DNA of 64,000 nt from JACCTU01 sp963737405 (GTDB lineage: Bacteria; Actinomycetota; Thermoleophilia; Gaiellales; Gaiellaceae): contig CAVTSL010000008.1 in NCBI GenBank assembly GCA_963737405.1, forward strand, positions 62,001-126,000. The letters are read 5' to 3'. Positions 33,641 to 42,518 of the stretch are shown one piece after another. The notes beneath the pieces were generated by a model, which was not told the DNA's origin, did not search any database, and worked only from the letters and a program-made list of their open reading frames with translations. Numbering within the stretch: position 1 is the stretch's first letter; each line of letters opens with the position of its first letter. A program made the position numbers and the translations under genes.

Positions 33641-34341
33641 TACGCGGCGTCGCGGGTGGGCGAGACCTTGTAGCCGACGCCCCAGACCGTGACGATCGGC
33701 GACGCGTCGCCGAGCTTCCGGCGCAGCTGGCGGACGTGGACGTCGACCGTCCTCGTGTCGCCGGCGAAGGTGTAGCCCCACACGCGCTCGAGCAGCTGGT
33801 CACGCGTCAGCACGAGGCCCTTGTGGTCGAGCAGCTCCCAGAGGAGGTCGAACTCCTTCGGGGCGAGCTGGATCTCCTCCTTGCCGACGAAGACCTCGCG
33901 GCGGCCGGCGTCGATCTTCAGATCGCCGTGCTGGAGCTGCGCACTCTCCTGCTGACGCCGCTCGGGCGTCGCGCGGCGGAGGATCGACTTGACGCGCGCG
34001 ACGAGCTCCCGCGGGTTGAACGGCTTCGTGAGGTAGTCGTCCGCGCCGACCTCGAGCCCGATGATCTTGTCGACGTCCTCGTCGCGGGCGGTCAGCATCA
34101 GGATCGGCACGTCGGAGGTCTTGCGGATCCGGCGGCACACCTCGATCCCGTCGATGTCCGGGAGCATCAGGTCGAGGATGATGAGCGACACGTCGCCCTT
34201 GCCCGCCTGGGTGAGCGCCTCGGTCCCCGACGCGGCCGTGCGGACGACGTAGCCGGCGTTCTTCAGATAGAGCGCGACGAACGACGCAATCGAGGACTCG
34301 TCCTCGACCACCAGGACGGTCTGCGTCTGCTGGGTCGACAC
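33640..34341 (-). CDS. OmpR/PhoB-type response regulator
   Basis: A 233-residue regulator with an intact receiver (VVEDESS acidic cluster, phospho-acceptor in LIILDLMLPD, LTARDED, TKPF) and a winged-helix output domain (LAPKEFDLLWELLDHKGLVLTRDQLLERVWG; RTVDVHVRQLRRKLGD). The start is a GTG one base after the stop of a small exported protein, so the three genes (exported protein, regulator, kinase) form one unit. It would receive phosphate from the kinase at 32084-33454. Targets are unknown. Confidence 0.95.
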   Translation of the reverse strand: MSTQQTQTVLVVEDESSIASFVALYLKNAGYVVRTAASGTEALTQAGKGDVSLIILDLMLPDIDGIEVCRRIRKTSDVPILMLTARDEDVDKIIGLEVGADDYLTKPFNPRELVARVKSILRRATPERRQQESAQLQHGDLKIDAGRREVFVGKEEIQLAPKEFDLLWELLDHKGLVLTRDQLLERVWGYTFAGDTRTVDVHVRQLRRKLGDASPIVTVWGVGYKVSPTRDAA

Positions 34342-34342
34342 G

Positions 34343-34822
34343 CTACGGGATGATTGCAGTTGCGTTGAGCGCGAAGATGTTGGGGTCGGGGAGCACCGGC
34401 GCCTGCGTACTGCCGTTCAGCGAGTACGTCCCGTTCGTTCCGGCGATCAGGACCCTCGGTCCCTTGCCGACGACCGAGAGGTCGACGTCGACGCCGCCGC
34501 GGACGATCATCTTGAACGAGCCGCCGATCACCTTCCAGCGAAGGTCCTTGCCCACGAACCGCTCCTTCGCGCCGTCGTCGTCCGTGTCGACGCCGCGGGC
34601 GCCCGAGACGACCGGTGAGATCGTGTCGGCGCCCTCGCGCTCGTCGAGCGTCAACGTGCACTGGTCGCAGCGTCCGATGACCGCGCCCCTCGCGTACACC
34701 GTCACGCGGCCGTCGAGATCGCGGACGGCGAGCGTCCCGTCGCCGGGCGCGCTCGTGCTCGCAGTGGCCGCGATCGGGGTCGCGAGAGCGAGCAGGGTCA
34801 GGGGGACGACGAGGCGCCGCAT
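34343..34822 (-). CDS. Exported protein of unknown function, first gene of a two-component unit
   Basis: A 159-residue protein with a signal peptide (MRRLVVPLTLLALATPIAATAS) and a beta-rich mature part without recognised domain. It has a CxxC (CDQC) in a sequence with IGRCDQCTLTLDE. The ATG at 34822 is chosen because the signal peptide begins there; the open frame runs 22 codons further upstream. It ends one base before the response-regulator start, so it may supply or modulate the signal for that system; this is inference from position only. Confidence 0.7.
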   Translation of the reverse strand: MRRLVVPLTLLALATPIAATASTSAPGDGTLAVRDLDGRVTVYARGAVIGRCDQCTLTLDEREGADTISPVVSGARGVDTDDDGAKERFVGKDLRWKVIGGSFKMIVRGGVDVDLSVVGKGPRVLIAGTNGTYSLNGSTQAPVLPDPNIFALNATAIIP

Positions 34823-34916
34823 GGCCGGAGTATCGAGCGCGGAAATATGCGCAAGCTGATCGTAAAGTATGGAAATCGTTAGGGCCACCCGCGGGCGGCG
34901 CTACGGTAGGGCGCCC

Positions 34917-36533
34917 ATGCGACGCGGCCAGTTCCTGCAGGCGATCGCGGCGGCGCTCGGCCTCCCGGCGGTGGCCCGCGCTGCGCCGCCCGTTCCGCAG
35001 CTCCGGCACCTCCGAGCCTCGAACGGCAGCCGCCCGTTCGCCGGCGACACGCCCCTCCTGACGACGATCAGCCCCCGTCGCGGTCTGCGCGAGCGCGCGC
35101 TGATCCGGTTCACGCTCACCGGGCCGGCACGCGTCCGGCTCGAGGCGCTGCGGACCGACACGATCCGGATCGGCCGCCCGCTCGGCGAGGTCGTCTGGAA
35201 GACCGAGCGCTCGCTCCGTGCAGGGGCGCATCTCGTCCCGTGGCGGCCCCCTCGCGACCTCCAGCCGAGGACGTACATCCTCCGCGCGACCGTGATCGCC
35301 GGGAGCCGCCGCCGCACGTACGGCATGCACAGGCCCGGCCACCCGCTGACCGCGCCGATCGTTCGAGTGCTCGGCGTCGACATCGCGCTCGCGCACACGA
35401 GCTATGCGCCGGGCGAGACGACCGACCTCACGATCGCGACCGACGCGGAGTCGCTCGAGATGCAGGTCTTCCACTACGCGGGAGCCGAGCGGTTCGTCGA
35501 GCGCGACCTGCGGACGAACGGCGTCGCGGTCACGCCGGCGGCGACCGTCGACTGGCGGCCCCACCGCGACGCGCCCTCGCAGCTTCGCTTTCTCCGCGCC
35601 GGCGAGTGGCGAAGCGGCCTCTACTTCGTCCGCGCACGCGCCGACGACGGACGCGTCGGGTACGCGCCGTTCATCGTCCGCCCGCGCGTGCTCGGCGAGC
35701 ATCGGGTCGCCGTCGTGCTCTCGACGAACACGTGGCAGGCGTACAACTTCCACGACGCCGACGGAGACGGCTGGGGCGACAGCTGGTACGTGAGCGCGAG
35801 CACGACGAGCGTCGACGTCTCGCGCCCGTTCCTCGACTTCGGCGTCCCGTTCAGGTTCCGCGACTGGGACCTCGCGTTCGTCGCGTGGCTGAACCGGGCG
35901 GGCAAGCAGGTCGACTACCTCTCCGACGACGACCTCGAGAACGCCGGCACCGGCGACCGGCTGCGCGCGGCGTACGACCTCGTCGTCTTCCCGGGGCACG
36001 AGGAGTACGTCACGCAGCGCGCGTTCGACGTCGTCGAGCGCTACCGCGCGCTCGGCGGCAACCTCTTCTTCCTCTCCGCGAACAACTTCTTCCGGCGCGT
36101 GCGCCGCGACGGTCGCAGGCTCGTGCGCGAGCAGCTCTGGCGCGACGTCGGACGCCCCGAGTCGGCGCTCGTCGGCGTCCAGTACGTCGCATCGGACTAC
36201 GGGCAGCGGCAGGGGCCGTTCGTCGTGCGCGGGGCCGATCGCGCGCCGTGGGTGTTCGAGGGCACCGGGCTCGCGAACGGCTCGTCGTTCGGACGCTACG
36301 GGATCGAGCTCGACGCGCGGACGTCCGCGTCTCCCCCGCAGACGATCCTGCTGGCCGAGATCAAGGACCTGATGGGCGCGGGCCGCTCGGCGGAGATGAC
36401 GTACTACGAGACGGCCGAGGGCGCGAAGGTCTTCGCGGCGGGCGCGCTCAACTTCGCCGCCTCGATCGACGACCCGCAGGTGACGCGGCTCGTCGACAAC
36501 GTCTGGCGCAGGCTGGAGCTCGGTTCGTTGTGA
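34917..36533 (+). CDS. Exported protein with N,N-dimethylformamidase-beta-like C-terminal domain
   Basis: A 538-residue protein. It starts with an Arg-Arg signal (MRRGQFLQAIAAALGLPAVARA) that could be Tat-type, then beta-rich domains (about residues 25-265), then the large C-terminal domain seen in N,N-dimethylformamidase beta subunits, with NTWQAYNFHDADGDGWGDSW, VFPGHEEYV and GGNLFFLSANNFF. The family is broad and most members have unknown substrates, so the amidase role is not established. The ATG at 34917 lies nine bases after TACGGT. It is divergent from the exported-protein/two-component unit. Confidence 0.75.
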   Translation: MRRGQFLQAIAAALGLPAVARAAPPVPQLRHLRASNGSRPFAGDTPLLTTISPRRGLRERALIRFTLTGPARVRLEALRTDTIRIGRPLGEVVWKTERSLRAGAHLVPWRPPRDLQPRTYILRATVIAGSRRRTYGMHRPGHPLTAPIVRVLGVDIALAHTSYAPGETTDLTIATDAESLEMQVFHYAGAERFVERDLRTNGVAVTPAATVDWRPHRDAPSQLRFLRAGEWRSGLYFVRARADDGRVGYAPFIVRPRVLGEHRVAVVLSTNTWQAYNFHDADGDGWGDSWYVSASTTSVDVSRPFLDFGVPFRFRDWDLAFVAWLNRAGKQVDYLSDDDLENAGTGDRLRAAYDLVVFPGHEEYVTQRAFDVVERYRALGGNLFFLSANNFFRRVRRDGRRLVREQLWRDVGRPESALVGVQYVASDYGQRQGPFVVRGADRAPWVFEGTGLANGSSFGRYGIELDARTSASPPQTILLAEIKDLMGAGRSAEMTYYETAEGAKVFAAGALNFAASIDDPQVTRLVDNVWRRLELGSL

Positions 36534-36542
36534 ATCGAGCTC

Positions 36543-36824
36543 CTATGCGGCGCGGCGTAGCGGGACGGCCGGGTGGCGCTCGGCCACCTCGCGCCAGATG
36601 TCGTCCGCAGCCTCCTGGCTCAGGAGGTTGAGCGCGACGGCGTTCATCGTCGCGACCGAGGCGGACTCGAGCAGCCGCGCGACGGCGTCGCTCGGCGCGC
36701 CCGAGCGCTCGAGCGCGCGCGCGAGCTCCTCGAGGCGCGCGATCAGGATCCGCTCCGTCCGCTGCGTGCGGGCTCGCCGCGTCATCCTCGCGTCGTTCTC
36801 GCCGACCCCGGCCTCTCCTGCCAT
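36543..36824 (-). CDS. Small helical hypothetical protein
   Basis: A 93-residue protein, predicted mostly helical, with the central stretch RILIARLEELARALERSG and ATMNAVALNLLSQEAADDIW. No family is recognised. The ATG at 36824 is chosen; a second ATG at 36785 is possible and neither has a strong ribosome-binding site. It lies 32 bases after the 3-hydroxyacyl-CoA dehydrogenase and is probably the last gene of the thiolase unit. Nine bases separate it from the convergent dimethylformamidase-like gene. Confidence 0.55.
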   Translation of the reverse strand: MAGEAGVGENDARMTRRARTQRTERILIARLEELARALERSGAPSDAVARLLESASVATMNAVALNLLSQEAADDIWREVAERHPAVPLRRAA

Positions 36825-36856
36825 GCCGCCGCGGACCGTACCGGCGCGGCCGGACG

Positions 36857-37714
36857 CTACTCGTAGGTGTAGAAGCCCTCGCCGCTCTTGCGGCCGAGCT
36901 TCCCCGCGGCCTGCAGCTCCCGGAGCCGCTCGGGCGGCCCCATCCGCTCCTCGCCGAGCTTCCCCTGGAGCGCCTCGGACGCGTGCACGTGGATGTCGAT
37001 CCCGATCAGGTCGAGAAGCGCGCAGGGCCCCATCGGCCAGCCCGCGCCGTTCGTCATCGCCTTGTCGAGATCCTCGGGAGCGACGCCTGCCTCGTCGAGC
37101 ACCCGGACGCAGTCGTTCAGCAGCGGGATGAGGACGCGGTTGACGATGAAGCCCGGCGTGTCGTTGCAGCGGACCGGCTGCTTGCCCGCCGCCTCCGCCC
37201 ACGCGTACGCCGCGTCGACGACGTCCTCGTCGGTGTGCGCGGTGCGCACGATCTCGACGAGCGGGAGCACGGGCGCCGGGTTGAAGAAGTGCATCCCGAT
37301 CACGCGCTCGGGCCGCTCGACTGCGCCGGCGATCTCCGTCACCGAGAGCGCCGACGTGTTCGTCGCGAGGATCGCGTCCGGCGCGCAGACGCGCTCGAGC
37401 TCCGCGAAGAGGGCGCGCTTCGGCTCGAGCTCCTCGACGATCGCCTCGATCACGAGGTCGCAGTCGGCGAGATCGGCGAGGTCGATCGTCGTGTGCAGCC
37501 GGCCGAGCGCGGCGTCGCGCTCCGCGGCGTCGAGCCTGCCCTTCTCAACCGCGCGGCCGACGAAGTGCTCGATCCGGCCGCGGGCGCGCTCGTTCAGGTC
37601 GTCGCTCACCTCGCGCCCCACGACCTCGTTCCCCGCGAGCACGGCGATCTGCGCGATGCCCGCGCCCATCGTCCCGAGGCCGACGACGCCGACCGTTCTG
37701 ATCTCCCGGGCCAC
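36857..37714 (-). CDS. 3-hydroxyacyl-CoA (3-hydroxybutyryl-CoA) dehydrogenase
   Basis: NAD(P)-dependent enzyme that interconverts 3-hydroxyacyl-CoA and 3-ketoacyl-CoA. The Rossmann motif GVVGLGTMGAGIAQ is at the start; the catalytic His is in GMHFFNPAPVLPLVEIV, and Glu/Asn partners in VIEAIVEE and DTPGFIVNRVL are visible. The 285-residue size is that of single-domain short enzymes of butanoate or polyhydroxybutyrate metabolism. The GTG at 37714 fits the family start and follows a TAGGAT box by eight bases. Its partner thiolase is upstream in the same direction. Confidence 0.92.
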   Translation of the reverse strand: MAREIRTVGVVGLGTMGAGIAQIAVLAGNEVVGREVSDDLNERARGRIEHFVGRAVEKGRLDAAERDAALGRLHTTIDLADLADCDLVIEAIVEELEPKRALFAELERVCAPDAILATNTSALSVTEIAGAVERPERVIGMHFFNPAPVLPLVEIVRTAHTDEDVVDAAYAWAEAAGKQPVRCNDTPGFIVNRVLIPLLNDCVRVLDEAGVAPEDLDKAMTNGAGWPMGPCALLDLIGIDIHVHASEALQGKLGEERMGPPERLRELQAAGKLGRKSGEGFYTYE

Positions 37715-37725
37715 GGCGCGCGATC

Positions 37726-38103
37726 CTATCGGTGAGCCTCGATTGCGGTCCGCGCGGCGGTGAACTGCTCGGCCGTCAGGCGGATGTGCGAGTGCCGCCA
37801 CAGGCTCCGCGGGAAGATGCCGACCTCCTCGGCCGCCGGCGCGTCGTGGAGGTCCGACACGACGACGAGAGGACGGATCGCGTACCGCCAGCGCCAGCGG
37901 TCCCGCGTCGGATCGTCCTCCGGGTCGCCGACGACCTCGACCACTCCGAACACCGCCTGCCACACCGACGCGTAGAGGATCGCGAGCTCGCCGCGCTGGA
38001 CCGAGGGCCGCTTCGAGGACGACTGCCAGCCGATCGCCTCCGGCCGCACGCGCGCATCCAGCGGGGCGTTGCCACGCCCGCGGACGAGCAACCAGTAGGT
38101 CAG
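37726..38103 (-). CDS. EVE/PUA-like domain protein
   Basis: A protein of about 125 residues with the strand order of an EVE/PUA-like fold: TYWLLVRG at the start, then RGELAILYASVWQAVFGVVEVVGDP and RYAIRPLVVVSDLHDAP. EVE domains often bind modified bases or RNA. The best start is a CTG at 38103 that overlaps the thiolase stop (CTGA), because the conserved Tyr-Trp strand begins there; the first standard codon is TTG at 38091, which would lose it. It lies between thiolase and dehydrogenase genes with no obvious functional link. Confidence 0.6.
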   Translation of the reverse strand: MTYWLLVRGRGNAPLDARVRPEAIGWQSSSKRPSVQRGELAILYASVWQAVFGVVEVVGDPEDDPTRDRWRWRYAIRPLVVVSDLHDAPAAEEVGIFPRSLWRHSHIRLTAEQFTAARTAIEAHR

Positions 38104-39278
38104 AGTCGCTCGACGACGCCGGCGATCGCCATGCCGAAGCCGATGCACATGCACGCGATGCCGTAGCGCTCGTCGCGTCGCTCGAGCTCGTTCAGGAGCG
38201 TCGCCGTCACGCGCGCGCCGGTCGCCCCGAGCGGATGGCCGAGCGAGATCCCGCCGCCGTTCGGATTGACGTCGGCCCAGCGGTCGGTGAGCCCCGTGTC
38301 GCGCATGAACTGGATCGCGACCGACGCGAACGCCTCGTTCACCTCGACGACCGCGATGTCGTCCCAGGTCAGCCCGGCCTTCGCGAGCGCCTTCGCGCAC
38401 GCCTCCGGGTTGCCGTGGAGCATGCGGTACGGATCGACGCCGGAGAGCCCGAACGCGACGAAGCGCGCCCGCGGCTCGAGACCGAGGCGCGAGGCAGCCG
38501 ACTCGCTCGCGATCAGCACCGCCGCGGTCCCGTCGCAGATCTGGCTCGAGTTGCCGGCCGTGACCTTCCCGTCCGGCCGGAACGCGGGCTGGAGCGCGGC
38601 GAGCTTCTCGGCCGACGTGTCGCGGCGCGGCGTCTCGTCCACGGCGAACGTCGTCGTCGCAACCGCGGCCCCGGCGGGCTGCAAGTCCCCCGCCACCTCG
38701 ACCGGCACGATCTCGCGCTCGAACTTGCCCGCGTCGATCGCGGCGATCGCGCGCCGGTGCGACTCGAGCGAGTACTCGTCGAGCTCCTCGCGCGTGATCT
38801 TCCACTCGTCCGCGATCACCTCGGCCGAGATCCCCTGCGGGACGATCTGCCAGCGCTCGAGGAGCCGGTCCGACAGGTCGCCGCCGTTCGAGCCCATCGG
38901 GACTCGGGACATCATCTCGAGCCCCGCCGAGACGACGACGTCGAGCTGGCCCGACCACACGGCCGCCGCGGCGTTGAAGTTCGTCTGCATCGACGAGCCG
39001 CACTGCCGGTCGACGGTCGTCCCGCTGACCGTCTCGGGCCAGCCGGCGACGAGCACCGCCATCCGCCCGACGTTCCAGCCCTGCTCGCCGATCTGGGTCA
39101 CGCAGCCCATCTGGACGTCCTCGACCTCGCCGGGATCGAGACCGACGCGCTCGACCAGGCCGTTCAGCACTTGCCCGGCGAGCTCGTCCCCACGCGTCGT
39201 CGAGAGCGTCCCGTTCCGCCTGCCGATCGGGGAGCGGACGGCGTCGACGATCAGCGCGTCGGACTTCCATTTGCCCAT
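38100..39278 (-). CDS. Thiolase (acetyl-CoA C-acetyltransferase)
   Basis: Forms or cleaves 3-ketoacyl-CoA. The 392-residue protein has nucleophilic Cys93 in VDRQCGSS, NEAFA, the GHPLGATGAR loop with the catalytic His, and the second Cys in CMCIGFGMA. With the 3-hydroxyacyl-CoA dehydrogenase two genes on, it suggests short-chain acyl-CoA turnover or beta-oxidation. The ATG at 39278 lies six bases after TAAACT, so it is probably leaderless, sharing a symmetrical promoter with the cNMP-binding gene. Confidence 0.94.
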   Translation of the reverse strand: MGKWKSDALIVDAVRSPIGRRNGTLSTTRGDELAGQVLNGLVERVGLDPGEVEDVQMGCVTQIGEQGWNVGRMAVLVAGWPETVSGTTVDRQCGSSMQTNFNAAAAVWSGQLDVVVSAGLEMMSRVPMGSNGGDLSDRLLERWQIVPQGISAEVIADEWKITREELDEYSLESHRRAIAAIDAGKFEREIVPVEVAGDLQPAGAAVATTTFAVDETPRRDTSAEKLAALQPAFRPDGKVTAGNSSQICDGTAAVLIASESAASRLGLEPRARFVAFGLSGVDPYRMLHGNPEACAKALAKAGLTWDDIAVVEVNEAFASVAIQFMRDTGLTDRWADVNPNGGGISLGHPLGATGARVTATLLNELERRDERYGIACMCIGFGMAIAGVVERL

Positions 39279-39284
39279 GCGACA

Positions 39285-39294
39285 AGTTTAGAGT
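39285..39294. promoter_or_regulatory. Symmetrical bidirectional promoter (thiolase / cNMP-binding gene)
   Basis: The ten bases AGTTTAGAGT hold TAAACT on the minus strand (39285-39290) and TAGAGT on the plus strand (39289-39294), overlapping by the central TA. Each box is followed by exactly six bases and then the start codon (ATG at 39278, GTG at 39301), so both mRNAs would be leaderless or nearly so. Confidence 0.65.
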
Positions 39295-39300
39295 CGCGTC

Positions 39301-39717
39301 GTGGAGCTACGGAAGAACGCGAAGACGAAGCTGCTCAAGCAGGTGCCGCTCTTCTCGCGCTGCTCGGGCCGCGAGCTCGACGAGATCGGGCGGATCGCGG
39401 ACGAGATCGACTTCAAGGAGGGCAAGGAGCTGGCGCACGAGGGCGCGGCCGGCCGCGAGTTCTTCGTGATCGTCAGCGGCACCGCCGAGGTCACGCGCGG
39501 GAACCGCAAGCTCCGCACGCTCGGCGACGGCGACTTCTTCGGCGAGATCTCGCTGATCACGAAGCTGCCGAGGACGGCGAGCGTCACGACGGTGTCACCG
39601 GTCCGCGCGCTCGTGATCACCGACCGCTCGTTCCGGCGGATGCTCGACCAGTCGCCGGGGATCCAGCGCAAGGTCCTCGAGGCGCTCGGCGAGCGCCTCG
39701 ACACGGTCGCCTCCTAG
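39301..39717 (+). CDS. Cyclic-nucleotide-binding domain protein
   Basis: A 138-residue single cNMP-binding domain with the phosphate-binding cassette GDFFGEISLITKLPRTASV, where Glu contacts ribose and Arg the cyclic phosphate, so cAMP or cGMP binding is likely. There is no DNA-binding or channel domain, so it must act through partners. The GTG lies six bases after TAGAGT. It converges on a cyclase gene, sharing CTAG at the stops (39714-39717), which suggests a sensor for that cyclase's product. Confidence 0.88.
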   Translation: MELRKNAKTKLLKQVPLFSRCSGRELDEIGRIADEIDFKEGKELAHEGAAGREFFVIVSGTAEVTRGNRKLRTLGDGDFFGEISLITKLPRTASVTTVSPVRALVITDRSFRRMLDQSPGIQRKVLEALGERLDTVAS

Positions 39718-41044
39718 AGCACCTCGAAGAGGCGCCAGTCGCCGGGCACGCCCTTGAGGTCGTGCACGCCGCGGTCCTCGAACTCGAGCCCGGAGCCGGC
39801 GACGAGGTCCTTCACGGTGCTCGACACGAGGACCTCCCCGCCGCCCGGCCAGTCGCCGCGACGCGCGCGCCGATGTTCACGGCGAGCCCGCTGATCTTCC
39901 CGTCGACGCGCTCGCACTCGCCCGTGTGCAGGCCGGCACGGATCTCGAGCCCGAGCGACCGAACGCCGTCGCTGATCGCGCGCGCACACCGGATCGCGCG
40001 GATCGGGCCCTCGAAACTCGCGAAGAACCCGTCGCCCGCGGTGTCGATCTCGGCTCCGCGAAACGCGTCGAGGTTGCGACGCACGAGCGCGTGGTGCTTC
40101 GACACGAGCTCGGACCACGCACGGTCGCCGAGCTCGACGGCCGTCTTCGTCGAGTCGACGATGTCGGTGAAGAGCACCGTCGCCAGGACGGTCTCCGGCT
40201 CAGACTCGTCGTCCAGGCCGACGACGAACCGCTCGATCTCGCCGAAGATCTCCTCGCCGACCTCCGAGATGAAGAAGTCCGGCCCCGGGACCAGGACGAA
40301 GCGCGAATTCGGGATGCGGTCGGTGATGAACCTCGCCTCGTCGGCAGTGCCGGGGATCCCGAGGACGAGCGACGCCACCCGGATCGTCGGCAAAACGTCC
40401 CGGATGTCGATCTCCATCGCCATCCGCCTGATCGCCTGCGCCGCGCTCGGGCTCGCGCCCTGGCGCTGCTGGCGCAGGACGCCGTGCTTGAACTCGTCGT
40501 CGTCGACTCGCGTCGGCGCCATCGACCGGACGAGCCAGTCGACGAGCTCCATCGTCCCCCAGCGGTCCTTCCACCATTCGAGGTCTTCGCGCCACTCGTC
40601 GAGCGTCATCGCCCACGGGTAGTCCGGCGCCCACGACCCTTTCGCGACCGGGTTGTAGAGCACCAGGCCCGACGTCCGCTCCGGATACGTCGCCGCGAAG
40701 AGCATGCACATCGCCGCCGCCTCGAACGTCCCGAACAGCGCGGCGCGCCGTGAGCCGACAGCGTCCAGCACGGCACGCACGTCGTCCATGCGCGTCTCGA
40801 GCGACGGCGTCTCGCGAACGCGGTCGGAGAGGCCCGTTCCGCGCCGGTCGAACTGGATCAGCCGAGAGAAGCGGGAGAGCCGGTCGGTGAACCGGCGGTA
40901 GTCCGGCCGCTCGGCCTCGACCTCGAGGTTGCCGGCGAGCCCGTGGACGAAGACGAGGTCCCGCTCGCCCTCGGTGTCGACCACGTACGCGATGCTGACG
41001 TCGCCGCTCCGGGCATACCGGACGTCGAGAGGGGCGGAAGGCAT
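39714..41044 (-). pseudogene. Alpha/beta-hydrolase-like domain fused to a class III adenylate cyclase, with one frameshift
   Basis: N-terminal 250 residues resemble an alpha/beta hydrolase (FVHGLAGN, QFDRRGTGLSD), but the nucleophile elbow reads FGTFEAAAM, with Phe instead of Ser, so it is likely a non-catalytic sensor. The cyclase domain keeps both metal Asp residues (FTDIVDST, AGDGFFASF), LHTGE, and VNIGARV. Near 39850 the frame is lost; one missing base (or two extra) would join VNIGARVAA to GGGEVLVSSTVKDL and the normal end WRLFEVL. The start is the ATG at 41044, 11 bases from the divergent aldehyde dehydrogenase ATG. If the shift is real, the last strands are lost; it may be an assembly error. 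Confidence 0.82.
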
Positions 41045-41055
41045 ACCCTTCAACT

Positions 41056-42483
41056 ATGGCCACGACGGCGACCGAACGAAAGCTCTTCGTCGCCGGGGAG
41101 TGGGTGGAGACCGGAGAGTGGATCGACGTCCGCTCGCCGTATTCCGGCGACGTCGTCGGGCGCGTTGCGAAGGGCGGCGCGGACGAGACCCGACGCGCGC
41201 TCGACGCCGCAGAGCGGGCGCTCCACGAGCCGCTCCCGGCACACAAGCGGGCCGAGATCCTCGTCAGGGTCGCGGGCTACCTCGGCCGCCGCCACGAGGA
41301 GGTCGCGCGCACGATCTCCGACGAGGCCGGCAAGCCGATCAAGGCCGCGCGGGTCGAGGCGGCGCGCGCGATGTCGACGTACACGTACGCCGCGGTCGCT
41401 GCGCGAACGCTCGCCGGCGAGGTGATCCCGATGGAGGGGTCGCAGGCGGGCGCCGGGAAGCTCGGCTTCACGATCCGGGTCCCGATCGGGATCGTCGGCG
41501 CGATCTCGCCGTTCAACTTCCCGCTCAACCTCGTCGCGCACAAGCTCGCGCCTGCGCTCGCCGCCGGCTGCCCCGTCGTGCTCAAGCCGGCGACGCAGAC
41601 GCCGTTCTCGGCGCTCCTGCTCGCGGAGCTCGAGGAAGAGGCGGGACTTCCGCCGGGGTGGCTGAGCGTGATCGTCGGCCCGGCTTCGGAGATCGGCGAC
41701 GTCCTCGTCGAGGACGAGCGCGTCAAGCTCATCACCTTCACCGGCTCGGGGGACGTCGGCTGGGGCATCCGCGAGCGTGCACCGCGCAAGAAGGTCAACC
41801 TCGAGCTCGGCAACTCGACGCCGGTGATCGTCGACGCAAGCGCCGACCTCGACGACGTGACGTCGAAGGTCGCCGCGAACGGCTACGCATATGCCGGCCA
41901 GAGCTGCATCTCGATCCAGCGCGTCTACGTCGAGCGGACAGCCTACGAGGCGTTCCTCGAGCAGCTGACGCCGAAGGTCGAGGCGCTCAACGTCGGCGAC
42001 CCGGCGAACGACGACACCGACGTCGGTCCGCTGATCGACCAGGGTTCGCGGGACCGTCTGGTCGAGTGGATCGACGAGGCCCGCGAGCGCGGCGCGCGCA
42101 TCCTCACGGGCGGCGAGCTCGAGGGCGAGCTCCTCCGGCCCACACTGATCGCCGACGCTCCTCCCGACGTGCAGGTCTCGAGCGAGGAGGCGTTCGGCCC
42201 GGTCGTGGTCGTCAATCCGTACGACACGCTCGACGAGGCGATCGCTCTCGCGAACGGCACGAAGTACGGGCTCCAGGCGGGGATCTTCACGCGCGACGTG
42301 ACCGCAGCGCTCCGCGCCGCGCGAGAGCTCGAGTTCGGGGGGGTCGTCGTGAACGAGGCACCCACGTTCCGCGCCGACCAGATGCCCTACGGAGGCGTCA
42401 AGGCGTCGGGCAACACGCGCGAGGGGCCACAGCATGCCGTCCGAGAGATGACGGAGGAGCGGCTCGTCGTCCTGCAGCTCTGA
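41056..42483 (+). CDS. NAD(P)-dependent aldehyde dehydrogenase
   Basis: A 475-residue aldehyde dehydrogenase. Visible are the cofactor-binding SPFNFPLNLVAHKLAPA, VLKPATQTP, FTGSGDVGW, the general-base Glu in NLELGNSTP and catalytic Cys284 in AGQSCISIQRV, then EEAFGPVV. It resembles the group containing lactaldehyde, succinate-semialdehyde and phosphonoacetaldehyde dehydrogenases; the substrate cannot be fixed. The ATG is 11 bases from the divergent cyclase start, so the two 5' control regions overlap the opposite coding sequences. Confidence 0.92.
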   Translation: MATTATERKLFVAGEWVETGEWIDVRSPYSGDVVGRVAKGGADETRRALDAAERALHEPLPAHKRAEILVRVAGYLGRRHEEVARTISDEAGKPIKAARVEAARAMSTYTYAAVAARTLAGEVIPMEGSQAGAGKLGFTIRVPIGIVGAISPFNFPLNLVAHKLAPALAAGCPVVLKPATQTPFSALLLAELEEEAGLPPGWLSVIVGPASEIGDVLVEDERVKLITFTGSGDVGWGIRERAPRKKVNLELGNSTPVIVDASADLDDVTSKVAANGYAYAGQSCISIQRVYVERTAYEAFLEQLTPKVEALNVGDPANDDTDVGPLIDQGSRDRLVEWIDEARERGARILTGGELEGELLRPTLIADAPPDVQVSSEEAFGPVVVVNPYDTLDEAIALANGTKYGLQAGIFTRDVTAALRAARELEFGGVVVNEAPTFRADQMPYGGVKASGNTREGPQHAVREMTEERLVVLQL

Positions 42484-42518
42484 TTGAGCCCTCCTGGGGC
42501 CGCCGTTACACTCGCGGC

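Noticed and set aside
33461..33781. Open frame across the structured repeat between kinase and regulator
   Set aside because: The sequence is built of nested inverted repeats and the translation has no coding character.
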